From Actinoplanes sp. L3-i22 (GTDB lineage: Bacteria > Actinomycetota > Actinomycetes > Mycobacteriales > Micromonosporaceae): 64,000 nt of DNA. The stretch is from positions 7,572,501 to 7,636,500 of the forward strand of contig NZ_AP024745.1 of NCBI RefSeq assembly GCF_019704555.1. The letters are read 5' to 3'. The position numbers and the translations under genes are program-made. Below the pieces are notes generated by a model. That model was given only the letters and a program-made list of their open reading frames with translations. It had not been told where the DNA came from and did no database searches. Below are positions 34,209 through 42,237 of the stretch, in pieces; within the stretch, counting starts at the first letter, position 1; every line of letters starts with the position of its first letter.

Positions 34209-35267
34209 GTGGAAATCTTGGAAGCCCGACGCGCCTGGCAACCGCCTCGGCCGGCCGGTCAGCGACGTGCCGACCACACCGCCATCGTGGGCTGCGACCT
34301 GTTCGTCGACGGGGTCGTCGCCGAGAGTCCCGACTCGGCCGCGGACCTGGTGCAGCTCTACGCGAGGGCCCGGGAGCAGGACGACGCCTTCGTGTGGCTC
34401 AGTCTGCACGAGCCGACCGAGGCCGCGCTCACCCGCGTCGCCGACGTGTTCGGCCTGCATCCCCTGGCGGTCGAGGACGTCCTGCACCGTGAGCTGCGGG
34501 TGAAGATCGAGCGGTACGAGGACGTGACGTTCCTCGTCGTGCGGGCCGCGCACTATCTCGACTACGAACGGGAGATCGTCAGCACCGGGTTCGTCCGCGT
34601 CTTCGTCGGCCCGCACTTCATCATCACCGTGCTGCAGGGCAGCGTGATGGAGCTGAACTCACTGCGGGCCGGGCTCAGTTCCGAGCCGGGACTGCTGACC
34701 CAGGGGCCGTGGTCGGTGGCGCACGCCGTGCTGGACCGGCTCGTCGACGCGTACGTCGACAGCGCGGCGGCGATGCAGATCGACATCGACCTGACCGAGG
34801 CGGCCGTGTTCGCGGCCCGGGCGCCGGTCTCCGTCGAGCAGATCTACCAGCTCAAACGCCAGCTGATGAAGTTCAAGGCGGTGGTGCTGCCGCTGCAGCG
34901 GGCGCTGGCGTTGCTGGTCGGCCGGCACGTCAGTGACGTACCCAAGGGGATCCGCCGCTACTTCGGCGACGTCGCCGACCATCACTCCGCGGTCGTCGAG
35001 CAGGTGGCCGCGTTCGACGACGTGGTCAACGCGCTGCTCCAGGCCCGGCTCACCCAGGTGACCGTCGACCAGAACAACGACATGCGCAAAATCGCCTCCT
35101 GGGCCGCCATCGGCGCGGTCCCGACCACGGTCGGCGGCATCTACGGCATGAACTTCTGGCACATGCCCGAACTCCACTCGCGGTTCGGCTACCCCAGCGT
35201 CGCCCTGTTCATCCTGCTGAGCGCCGCCATCCTCTACTACCTCCTCCGCCGCGCCGGCTGGCTGTAA
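34209..35267 (+). CDS. CorA-family magnesium/cobalt transporter
   Basis: The 352-residue protein has a long cytoplasmic N-terminal domain and two C-terminal membrane helices. The signature YGMNFWHMPE (GMN at about 313-315) sits at the end of the first helix, and the loop that follows ends in FGYPSVALFILLSAAILYYLLRR, the second helix with its basic tail. This matches the CorA pentameric channel for Mg2+ or related divalent ions. The start is taken at GTG 34209 after GACCGGGG; in-frame codons upstream are minisatellite sequence. TACGCT (34193-34198) may be the -10. Confidence 0.9.
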   Translation: MEILEARRAWQPPRPAGQRRADHTAIVGCDLFVDGVVAESPDSAADLVQLYARAREQDDAFVWLSLHEPTEAALTRVADVFGLHPLAVEDVLHRELRVKIERYEDVTFLVVRAAHYLDYEREIVSTGFVRVFVGPHFIITVLQGSVMELNSLRAGLSSEPGLLTQGPWSVAHAVLDRLVDAYVDSAAAMQIDIDLTEAAVFAARAPVSVEQIYQLKRQLMKFKAVVLPLQRALALLVGRHVSDVPKGIRRYFGDVADHHSAVVEQVAAFDDVVNALLQARLTQVTVDQNNDMRKIASWAAIGAVPTTVGGIYGMNFWHMPELHSRFGYPSVALFILLSAAILYYLLRRAGWL

Positions 35268-35618
35268 CTCCGCCGAGCCCCGCCCCGCCGCGCCCCACCA
35301 GCCCCGCCATGCCTCGCCCCACCAGCCCTGCCCTCCCCCGCCTCGCCACGCCAGCCCAGCCCCGCCTCGCCAGCCCCGCTTCGCCATGCCAGCCCAACCC
35401 CGCCTCGCCAGCCCTGCCCCGCCCCGCTCCGGCCGTTCTCGGTCACGCCACGCCACGCCACGGATGGTTAACACCACCCACCAGCCGCGCCATGCTGGAT
35501 GGCTTTAACGCCGCCCATCAGCCGCGCCGTGGCGATCCCGCCCGGGCGGGGCATCCGCACGCCTCGCCCGCCCATCCCCGGGGCGCCGCGCCGGTGGTCG
35601 GCCGCGGCGGGCCTTCGC
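35268..35618. repeat. Low-complexity repeat-filled intergenic region
   Basis: Between CorA and the DUF427 gene, 35272-35460 is a pyrimidine-rich imperfect array of CCCCGCC/TCGCCA units. It is followed by a 27-bp direct repeat, TTAACACCACCCACCAGCCG onwards at 35468 and a variant at 35505 (37-bp period). Open frames here have no protein-like composition, so I call no gene. Confidence 0.65.
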
Positions 35619-36080
35619 TCACCAACCAGTCGTGCCGGGACCGCCCTTGAACGGGCCGATGATGTCCGCGGTGATCCAGCCACCGTAGAAGTCGCCCTCC
35701 TGAGGCCGGACCAGCTCACCGCCGACCCGGCACTCGTCGACCCGGCTCGGATAGAAGGCGACGGCACCGGCCATCTCCACGTATGCCGGCGTGGGCTGCT
35801 CGTAGGACCAGCCGACCCGCTCCACCCGGACGTTCCCGATGACCAGATCCCAGTAGCTCGCCATGCCCTTGAACTCGCAATACGAACTCCCGCCGACCGG
35901 CTCCAGCACCCCGTCGGCGATGTCGTCCCGGGGCACGTAGTAGACCGGCGGGTGCGAGGTCTCCAGGACCCGCCAGCACCGATCGCTCTCGACAACCACC
36001 AGCCCGCCATGCGTCACCGTCACCCGAGCACCAACGCGCTCCAGCCGCGGCGGCCGCGGGTAGTCCCAGACCGACTCCAT
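35619..36080 (-). CDS. DUF427 domain protein
   Basis: The 153-residue protein starts MESVWDYPRPPRLERVGARVTVTHGGLVVVES and has the DUF427 core YYVPRDDIADGVLEPV..SYCEFKGMASYWDLVIG..RVGWSYEQPTPAYVEMAGAVAFYPSRVD. This compact beta fold is common in actinobacteria and cyanobacteria; its biochemical role is not established. The C-terminal tail reads GGWITADIIGPFKGGPGT. The ATG at 36080 lacks a good ribosome site. Neighbouring gaps on both sides are filled with minisatellites. Confidence 0.88.
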   Translation of the reverse strand: MESVWDYPRPPRLERVGARVTVTHGGLVVVESDRCWRVLETSHPPVYYVPRDDIADGVLEPVGGSSYCEFKGMASYWDLVIGNVRVERVGWSYEQPTPAYVEMAGAVAFYPSRVDECRVGGELVRPQEGDFYGGWITADIIGPFKGGPGTTGW

Positions 36081-36152
36081 CACCCCAGCCTGCCAGCCCG
36101 GCCGTCCCACCGCAGAGCCAAGCCGGGCCGGCCTCCGCGGACCCGAGCCAGG

Positions 36153-36300
36153 ACAGCCTTCGCGAGCAGCGTCAGGCCAGCCTTCGCGAGCAGCGTCAGG
36201 CCAGCCCTTCCCGGAGCAGACCCAGGTCAGCCCTCGCGAGCAGCGTCAGGCCAGCCCCTCGCAGAGCAGACCCAGGTCAGCCCTTCCCTGGCAGCGGCAG
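36153..36300. repeat. Minisatellite, 24/50-bp composite units
   Basis: CGCGAGCAGCGTCAGGCCAG occurs at 36161, 36185 and 36235; GAGCAGACCCAGGTCAGCCC occurs at 36214 and 36264. The larger period is exactly 50 bp. It fills the gap between the DUF427 gene and the membrane protein at 36363. Confidence 0.75.
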
Positions 36301-36362
36301 CGAGAGCGGGACGACCCGGCAGCGTTGCGCGAGCGGGAACCGAGGCAGCACCTCGGCCCGGG

Positions 36363-37295
36363 TCACCAGCCGCCGTTGACGAAGGCCTGGAAAGCGGGCT
36401 CGGGGTTGATCGCGACGGACGTGTTCGCCACCGCCAGCACGATCATCCCAGCCGACAGCAGGGCGGCAACGGCACCGAACGAGCCGACCGCGAGGCGTCT
36501 CCGACGGTCGGACGGCTCCACCCGCGCAGGACGGCTCTGCCGGTCGGACGGCTCCACCCACGCAAAACGGCTCTGCCAGTCGGACGGCTCCACCCACGCC
36601 AAGCGACCCCGGCGGTTGGACAGTTCCGTCCGTCCCGCCCGCGCGAGGCGACTCCGGCGGCCAAACGGCTCCGTCCGCGCGAGGCGACTCCGGGGGTCGG
36701 AGGGCTCTGTTCGGGCGAACCGGCGGCCGGCCAGAGCTGTCGCCCCGATGAACGTGGCCGCCAGGACGGCGGCGATGACCGCCATCGCAACGTGATAGCG
36801 CGCGAAGTCGTCGACCATCACGGCGACCGCCGCCGGCGGATGCGCGCCCGCGGCCAACTGCGGAGCAACCTGGGCCAGCGCGTCGCCCGGCAGCATCGGG
36901 AGCAGCGAGGACAGCGGCGCGATCGCGCCCTGGAGGTTGGCCATCACCGCCACGAGCGCGACCAACGCGAGCAGGCCGACGGACACGCCGGCAAACGCCC
37001 GCGCGGGCCCGCCGGAGCGCACGAACGCCCGGGTGATCAGCACGCCGAGCGGGATCAGCACGCCCAGCAGCAGCGCGGCGATCGCGCCCTTGGCTATGTG
37101 ATAGCGGAACCAGTAGTCGACGACGGTCTGCAGATGGGCCTGCTGATCAGCACGCCAATACTCCTCGAAGGACTCGCGGAGGGCCGCCCCGAGGCCGCCC
37201 GGCAAGCTGCCGGCCAGCGCCCCGGGAGCGACCACGAAGGCCGCGATGAGAATCGCGGCGAGTGCGGTGAGCGCGGCGGGAATCCGTGACGTCAT
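36363..37295 (-). CDS. Membrane protein with an internal 12-residue repeat insert
   Basis: The 310-residue protein has about five hydrophobic segments: an N-terminal one (ALTALAAILIAAFVVAPGALA), two around residues 65-120, one near 168-190 (YHVAMAVIAAVLAATFIGATALAG) and a last one near 275-295. Two related extracellular stretches (VVDYWFRYHIAKGAIAALL and VVDDFARYHVAMAVIAAVL) suggest an internal duplication. Between the fourth and fifth helices lies a basic insert of about 75 residues made of repeats such as RLAWVEPSDWQSR, encoded by a 36-bp minisatellite. Family unknown; the insert is probably cytoplasmic and dispensable. Confidence 0.7.
   Translation of the reverse strand: MTSRIPAALTALAAILIAAFVVAPGALAGSLPGGLGAALRESFEEYWRADQQAHLQTVVDYWFRYHIAKGAIAALLLGVLIPLGVLITRAFVRSGGPARAFAGVSVGLLALVALVAVMANLQGAIAPLSSLLPMLPGDALAQVAPQLAAGAHPPAAVAVMVDDFARYHVAMAVIAAVLAATFIGATALAGRRFARTEPSDPRSRLARTEPFGRRSRLARAGRTELSNRRGRLAWVEPSDWQSRFAWVEPSDRQSRPARVEPSDRRRRLAVGSFGAVAALLSAGMIVLAVANTSVAINPEPAFQAFVNGGW
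36498..36724 (-). repeat. Coding minisatellite, 36-bp unit
   Basis: Anchors of the GACGGCTCC type fall at 36511, 36547, 36583, 36619, 36664 and 36700 (periods 36, 36, 36, 45, 36). All spacings are multiples of three, so the reading frame of the membrane-protein gene is kept. Confidence 0.85.
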
Positions 37296-37378
37296 GCACC
37301 CGAGCCTGCCGGGCCCGCCCGGCCGAAGCCATCACGCCAGGGTGAGTCTTCTTGGTAATGCCAGCACTACCGACAGGC

Positions 37379-39109
37379 TCACACCACGTCGATGAAGATG
37401 GGATTCGCGTACAGCCAGGTGTCCAGCCACGGGTCGCCATCACCCGGGGTGTGGGCGATCGGGCCGTGCGGGTCGATGCGGGCGCCGAGCAGGCCGGCGC
37501 CGTGCCGGTTGCCGTCCGAGCCACGGACGCGAACATAACCTGAGGAGGAGACCTTGCCCAGCGAGATGCGAATCGTGAAGCGGCCGCTGCGCCGGGACAC
37601 GTCCACGGTCTCCACGACGCGCGTGTCGGGCGCGCGCCAGGAGTCCGGGTCCGCCGGCGGCCGCCCGGTGACCACGCCGCGGATGACGTCCAGGTGGGCG
37701 AGTCTCGGCAGGACTCCGTGGAAGTTCGGCCGGGACGCGCTGTCCACGGTGACGGTCAGCGTGATCCGCTCGCCGCGGCGGGCTCGCAGCCGGCCACCGA
37801 GGGTCGCCGACCGGCCGTGCTCGGAGGAGAGCCGCACGTCGAGGCCGTCCACGAGCTGGCCGTGGTCGACCCAGACCCGTCCGGCGCGGAGACCGGCCAT
37901 CACCTCGCGGTATCCGTATCGGGTGACGCCCACGTGCGTCCGGCTGAACTGTCCCGGCCAGAAATCGCTGCCGGCCTGCTCGACGCCGGTCTCGATCGGG
38001 TCGGGCACCTTGCCGAGGCTGTCGAAGGTAGCGCCGGCCGGGAAGTCGCCGTTGCGCAGAGTGTCGTGGACAGTCCGATGATTGTCCGAGTTGGTGGTGA
38101 TCGAGAAGAGCCGGCCCTCGGCGAGCAGCGCGTCCCACATGCCGCCGACGGTCGCGGTCATCCAGTCGAAGCCGCCGTAGGTGACGTAGGCCTCGGCGGG
38201 GTAACCGGGGTGCGACTGGGCGGACGGCTTGTTCTCGTACTCGCCGCGGATGCTGTTCGGGCCGCGCAGGCCGGGCAGGGCAGCGCCCTGGGCGCCGGGT
38301 GCGCCCTCCATCCCGATCATGAGTTCGGGCGCGGCGTCACGCCAGGCGCGGATCTCGTGCGGGGCGTCGATGCCGAGCCGGGACGGGTGGTTGGCCAGCA
38401 TCAGGGCGTCACTGACGTATCCGGACGACTTCTGGACGGCGAGCCACTTGATCGCGGCGACGGCCAGCGCCTCGTTCGTGGCGGTGCCCTCGGTGCGGGC
38501 GTTCAGCTTCCCGTCGTAGACCTGTTCGAACTGCCGGAGCACGTCGACCTCGTGCTCGCCGGGTGGCGTGAAGACGGTCGCGTGCTCGGCGCCCGGGATG
38601 TACCACTCCAGACCTTGGAAGATCAGCAGCCGCGGGTTCTCAGCGCGCGCGTTCAGGATCTCGGTGTGCTCCTGGGCGGCGCCGATGTTCTCGTGACCGA
38701 AGTTGCTGTGCTCGGTTACCACCATCCAGTCCAGGCCGAACTGGGCGCCGCGGCGAGCGGCCTGCGCGAGGGTGTATTTCGCGTCGTGGCTGTACTGGGT
38801 GTGCACGTGGTGGTCGCCGACGAGATAGACCAGTTCGGGGTCGTGATCCGCGGACGAGGTCGCCGACGGCGCGGGCGACGTGGCAACGCGCGCGGCGGCA
38901 GCCGATGTGGCGGCAATAGAGGTGGCGTCAGCAGGCGCGGCGGCAACGGGCGCGGCGGCAGCGGGGGCGGCGGCCGGCAGGGCGCTGGTCGCGGCGAACG
39001 CCGCGCCGAAGAGTCCGGCCCGCTTCAGGAGGCCGCGGCGGTTGAGACCCTGAGGGTCAAGATCATTTTCCGGTACGGCGGGATCGGCCCACTCGGGCAG
39101 CGCGGTCAT
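37379..39109 (-). CDS. Tat-exported PHP-domain metal-dependent phosphoesterase-like protein
   Basis: The 576-residue protein carries a twin-arginine signal (NRRGLLKRAGLFGAAFAA, Arg24-Arg25) followed by an Ala/Pro/Ser-rich linker of about 60 residues. The catalytic domain begins LVGDHHVHTQYSHDAKYTLAQAARRGAQFGLDWMVVTEHSN, the H-x-H and TEHSN motifs of the PHP superfamily. Further ligands appear in LANHPSR and TTNSDNHR. The last 150 residues form a beta-rich domain (RITLTVTVDSASRPNF). It should act outside the membrane on a phosphate ester or related compound. The ATG at 39109 follows GGTCGGGGG. Confidence 0.85.
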   Translation of the reverse strand: MTALPEWADPAVPENDLDPQGLNRRGLLKRAGLFGAAFAATSALPAAAPAAAAPVAAAPADATSIAATSAAAARVATSPAPSATSSADHDPELVYLVGDHHVHTQYSHDAKYTLAQAARRGAQFGLDWMVVTEHSNFGHENIGAAQEHTEILNARAENPRLLIFQGLEWYIPGAEHATVFTPPGEHEVDVLRQFEQVYDGKLNARTEGTATNEALAVAAIKWLAVQKSSGYVSDALMLANHPSRLGIDAPHEIRAWRDAAPELMIGMEGAPGAQGAALPGLRGPNSIRGEYENKPSAQSHPGYPAEAYVTYGGFDWMTATVGGMWDALLAEGRLFSITTNSDNHRTVHDTLRNGDFPAGATFDSLGKVPDPIETGVEQAGSDFWPGQFSRTHVGVTRYGYREVMAGLRAGRVWVDHGQLVDGLDVRLSSEHGRSATLGGRLRARRGERITLTVTVDSASRPNFHGVLPRLAHLDVIRGVVTGRPPADPDSWRAPDTRVVETVDVSRRSGRFTIRISLGKVSSSGYVRVRGSDGNRHGAGLLGARIDPHGPIAHTPGDGDPWLDTWLYANPIFIDVV

Positions 39110-39254
39110 GACCCCCGACCGTAGGCACACGCCCAGATCCCGCGGCGACCCACACATGTCGATTCGATGATCTCCTCGTGACCACGCGTCTCCCCCACAG
39201 CCCCACCCAGGGCGCTACCACCGACGCGGCGCCCGGCGGGCGCGGCGAGCCCGG

Positions 39255-39370
39255 CTAGGCGCGGCCGGCTCGGCTGGCGTGGCGGGCGCGGCTGGCGCGG
39301 CTGGCGCGGCTGGCGCGGCCGGCTCGGCTGGCGCGGCCGGCGCGGCCGGCTCGGCTGGCGCGGGAACGGT
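39255..39370. repeat. Minisatellite, 9-bp unit GGCTGGCGC
   Basis: GGCTGGCGC and GGCCGGCGC/GGCTCGGCT variants are strung together across this part of the 534-bp gap between the PHP gene and the ABC ATPase gene. The encoded frames are simple Ala/Pro or Ser/Arg runs and are not treated as genes. Confidence 0.75.
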
Positions 39371-39460
39371 TGGCGCCGCAGCCAGCGCGGCACGGACGGC
39401 GTGGCGGCCAGGTAGGCACGGACGCGGTGGGGGTGGTGGCGGCTGAGTGAGGGGTGGGCG

Positions 39461-39560
39461 GGCCGGGTGAGGGTGGGGCGGGCCGGGTGAGGGCGGAGAG
39501 GGCCGGGTGAGGGCGGAGAGGGCCGGGTGAGGGCGGGCCGGGTGAGGGTGGGGCGGGGCT
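39461..39560. repeat. Minisatellite, 20-bp unit, five copies
   Basis: GGCCGGGTGAGGG begins at 39461, 39481, 39501, 39521 and 39536, an exact 20-bp period shortened to 15 for the last copy; the spacer is CGGAGAG or TGGGGCG. It ends 48 bp before the predicted promoter at 39608. Confidence 0.8.
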
Positions 39561-39607
39561 TGGGGGCGTGCGGGCAAGTTCTGGTTTTTCGGGGGTCTGT
39601 TTATTTC

Positions 39608-39637
39608 TTGCATTGACGAGTTGAATACTTGTAGCGT
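39608..39637 (+). promoter_or_regulatory. Leaderless promoter of the ABC transporter operon
   Basis: TTGCAT (39608-39613), an 18-bp A/T-rich spacer and TAGCGT (39632-39637) stand 6 nt before the GTG at 39644. The A/T richness contrasts with the GC-rich minisatellite just upstream. Confidence 0.5.
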
Positions 39638-39643
39638 TCGGTC

Positions 39644-40585
39644 GTGGATGACACGGGGGCGCTGGTCAGCGCACGGGGACTGACCAAGGTCTATGCCGGG
39701 CCGCCGGAGCACGTCGCGGTTGGTGGGATCGACTTCGACGTGCTGCGCGGGGAGGCTTTCGGGTTCCTCGGGCCGAACGGCGCGGGCAAGTCGACGACCA
39801 TGCGGATGATCGGGTGCGTGTCGCCGCGGAGCGGGGGTGAGCTGAGCATTCTCGGTCACGACGCGGGGCGGGAGCGGAGGGCGATCAAGGCGCGGATCGG
39901 GTCGGTGCCGCAGGACGACACGCTGGACACCGAGTTGACCGTGCAGGAGAACATCCTGATCTACGGGCGGTACTTCGGGCTGCCCAGGGCCGTGATCCGG
40001 GAGCGGACCGACCGGCTGCTGGAGTTCGCGCGGCTCACCGACAAGCGCACGGCCCGGGTGCAGGACCTGTCCGGCGGCATGCGGCGGCGCCTGACCATCG
40101 CGCGGTCGCTGATCAACGAGCCGGACCTGCTGCTGCTGGACGAGCCGACCACCGGGCTCGACCCGCAGGCCCGCCACCTGCTGTGGGAGCGGCTGTTCCG
40201 GCTCAAGCAGGACGGCGTCACGCTGATCCTGACCACGCACTACATGGACGAGGCCGAGCAGCTCTGCGACCGGCTCGCCGTGATGGACGGCGGAAGGATC
40301 GTCGCGCACGGGTCTCCGCGGGAGCTGATCGAGCGGCACGTCACGCGCGAGGTGCTCGAGCTGCGATTCGCTCTTGACCAGCACGACCAGGCAGCGGAGA
40401 AGGCGCGCGGCATCGGCGAGCGGATCGAGGTGCTGCCGGACCGGCTGCTCTGTTACACCGCCGACGGCGAGGCCGCGCTGGACGAGGTCCGCCGGCGCGG
40501 GCTCGATCCGCTGACCGCGCTGGTGCGCCGGGCCGGGCTCGAGGACGTGTTCCTCACCCTGACCGGACGGACGCTGGTCGAGTGA
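39644..40585 (+). CDS. ABC transporter ATPase, DrrA/NodI-like
   Basis: The 313-residue protein contains Walker A GPNGAGKST, signature LSGGMRRRLTIA, Walker B LLLLDEPTTGLDP and switch THYMDEAEQL. The C-terminal 80 residues (LELRFALDQHDQAAEKARG..VFLTLTGRTLVE) match the extension of DrrA/NodI-type export ATPases. With the two following ABC-2 permeases it should form an export system for a drug, lipid or polysaccharide. The start is GTG 39644 (reads MDDTGALVSARGLTKVY), with no ribosome site but a -10 box 6 nt upstream. Stop and next start overlap. Confidence 0.92.
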   Translation: MDDTGALVSARGLTKVYAGPPEHVAVGGIDFDVLRGEAFGFLGPNGAGKSTTMRMIGCVSPRSGGELSILGHDAGRERRAIKARIGSVPQDDTLDTELTVQENILIYGRYFGLPRAVIRERTDRLLEFARLTDKRTARVQDLSGGMRRRLTIARSLINEPDLLLLDEPTTGLDPQARHLLWERLFRLKQDGVTLILTTHYMDEAEQLCDRLAVMDGGRIVAHGSPRELIERHVTREVLELRFALDQHDQAAEKARGIGERIEVLPDRLLCYTADGEAALDEVRRRGLDPLTALVRRAGLEDVFLTLTGRTLVE

Positions 40586-40626
40586 GCACTGATCGAATGA
40601 GCGCTGATCGAATGAGCGCCGGCCGA
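40582..40626 (+). repeat. 15-bp tandem repeat multiplying a start codon
   Basis: Three copies of a 15-bp unit (ATGAGCGCTGATCGA and variants) each begin with a start codon in the same frame and end just before the fourth, ATGAGCGTGCTC. Confidence 0.8.
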
Positions 40627-41367
40627 ATGAGCGTGCTCGCGGTCCACGAGTTCGGCTACTGGTGGCATCGGTACCGGCGGACCTGGCGCGGCACCGTCGT
40701 GATCAGCATCGCCAACCCGCTGCTGTTCGTCACCGCGCTCGGCTTCGGCCTGGGCCAGCTTGTCGACGCCGGCAACAGCGCCTACCTGCACGGCGGGTCG
40801 TATCTGGACTTCGTCGGGCCCGGTCTGCTGGCCGCGTCCGCGATGCAGATGGGCTTCGTGCACGGGGCCGGGCCGGTGTTCCAGTCCGCGCGGCCCGGCG
40901 GAAACTACCGTGCCGCGGTGACCACGCCGATGGAGCCGTCCGACATCTTCGCCGGGCACCTGTTGTTCACCGCTTTCCGCGCGACGCTGGACTCCGCGGC
41001 GATCCTGCTCGTGCTGATCATTTTCGGCGCGGCTTCGCCGGCCGCCCTGGTGGGCGCGGTGCTCACGGCCCTCGCGTTCGCGGCACCGATTTCCGCGTAC
41101 GCGGTCAGCACCGACCGCCCCGCGAAACTCACCGCGGTCTTCCGCTTCGTGATCATGCCGCTGTACATGTTCTCCGGCACGTTCTTCCCGGCGTCACAGC
41201 TGCCCGGCCCGCTGCGGGAACTGGTCTGGCTCAGCCCGCTCTGGCACGGCACCGAGCTGTGCCGCGGCTCCTCCTACTACGCGGTGCATCTGGCCGTCCT
41301 GATCGCGCTGATCCTCGGCGGCTTCCTGGCCGGGCGGCGCGCCTACACCCGGAGGCTCACCGCATGA
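40582..41367 (+). CDS. ABC-2 type permease (first)
   Basis: The 261-residue protein has six membrane helices beginning at VVISIANPLLFVTALGFGLG, with the ABC-2 family hallmarks YLDFVGPGLLAASAM and LSPLWHGTELCRG. The first 16 residues are a tandem repeat, MSTDR-MSADR-MSAGR-MS, so four in-frame start codons (GTG 40582, ATG 40597, 40612, 40627) lie 15 bp apart. The outermost overlaps the ATPase stop as GTGA and is probably used by coupling; the true start is uncertain. It pairs with the ATPase and with the second permease at 41417. Confidence 0.88.
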   Translation: MSTDRMSADRMSAGRMSVLAVHEFGYWWHRYRRTWRGTVVISIANPLLFVTALGFGLGQLVDAGNSAYLHGGSYLDFVGPGLLAASAMQMGFVHGAGPVFQSARPGGNYRAAVTTPMEPSDIFAGHLLFTAFRATLDSAAILLVLIIFGAASPAALVGAVLTALAFAAPISAYAVSTDRPAKLTAVFRFVIMPLYMFSGTFFPASQLPGPLRELVWLSPLWHGTELCRGSSYYAVHLAVLIALILGGFLAGRRAYTRRLTA

Positions 41368-41420
41368 GCAGGCTTGGCAGCGAACGGCGACGCCGGGGAG
41401 CAGCGGGGGTGCACGAGTGA
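41364..41420 (+). CDS. Possible 18-codon bridging mini-gene
   Basis: ATG 41364 overlaps the first permease stop (ATGA) and its own TGA at 41418 overlaps the next permease GTG (GTGA). It would encode MSRLGSERRRRGAAGVHE. It fills the 49-bp gap exactly and could couple translation of the two permeases, or it may be chance. No protein role is implied. Confidence 0.25.
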   Translation: MSRLGSERRRRGAAGVHE

Positions 41421-42178
41421 GCGCCGCGGTTCTGGTCGAGCGCAATCTGATGATCTACAAGCACACGTGGTACGTGCTGCTGGCCGAGATCTTCGAGCCG
41501 ATCTTGTACCTGCTCTCGATCGGTGTGGGGATCGGGGTGCTGGTCGGCACGGTCACCGACGTCCCCGGCGGGGAGCCGGTCCGCTACGCGGCGTTCGTCG
41601 CCCCGGCCCTGCTCGCCACGGCCGCGATGAACGGCGCGATGAACGAGACGACCTTCCTGATGTACGGAAAATTGAAGACCGACCGGACGTACGAGTCGAT
41701 GCTCGCCACCCCGCTGACCGAACGTGACGTGGCACTCGGCGAGATCGGCTGGGCCGTTCTCCGCGGCACCGTCGTGAGCCTGGCGTTCCTCGCGGTCATC
41801 ACCGCGCTGGGCCTGGTCCGGTCGCCGTGGGCGCTGCTCGTCGTGCCCGGCGCCGCGCTGATCGCGTTCGCGTTCGCCACCGCGGGCGTGGTGGTCGTGA
41901 CGTATCTGCGGGACTGGCAGGACATGCAGTACATCCAGCTGGTGATGCTGCCGATGTTCCTGTTCGCCACGACGTTCTATCCGCTGTCGGTCTATCCCCG
42001 GCCGGTGCAGGTCGCGGTGCAGTGGCTGCCGCTCTATCAGGCGATCGAGCTGCTACGGAACCCGGCGCTCGGGATCCTCACCCCGAAGATCCTGGTGGCC
42101 GTGCTCTACCTGACCGCGATGGGCGCGCTCTGCCTGGTGATCGCGGTCCGCCGGCTCGGCCGAACCCTGGCCGGCTGA
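41417..42178 (+). CDS. ABC-2 type permease (second)
   Basis: The 253-residue protein has six helices and the ABC-2 pattern: LVERNLMIYKHTWYVLLAEIFEPILYLLSIGVGIG, YAAFVAPALLATAAMNGA, MLATPLTERDVALGEI, and FLFATTFYPLSVYP..WLPLYQAIELLRN. Two different permease genes with one ATPase suggest a heterodimeric channel, as in DrrB/DrrC-type and lipooligosaccharide (NodJ-like) exporters. The GTG at 41417 is preceded by GGAGCAGCGGGGG. The substrate is unknown. Confidence 0.88.
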   Translation: MSAAVLVERNLMIYKHTWYVLLAEIFEPILYLLSIGVGIGVLVGTVTDVPGGEPVRYAAFVAPALLATAAMNGAMNETTFLMYGKLKTDRTYESMLATPLTERDVALGEIGWAVLRGTVVSLAFLAVITALGLVRSPWALLVVPGAALIAFAFATAGVVVVTYLRDWQDMQYIQLVMLPMFLFATTFYPLSVYPRPVQVAVQWLPLYQAIELLRNPALGILTPKILVAVLYLTAMGALCLVIAVRRLGRTLAG

Positions 42179-42237
42179 TCCGGCGGCCTGTTCGCCGACG
42201 GGTGCGCCGGCAGTCCGGGCCCCGGGCGGGGGGCCGG

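Noticed and set aside
39215-40384. Long minus-strand frame covering the repeats and the ABC ATPase gene
   Set aside because: It is antisense to the ABC ATPase in its first part and encodes simple Ala/Pro repeats in the rest.
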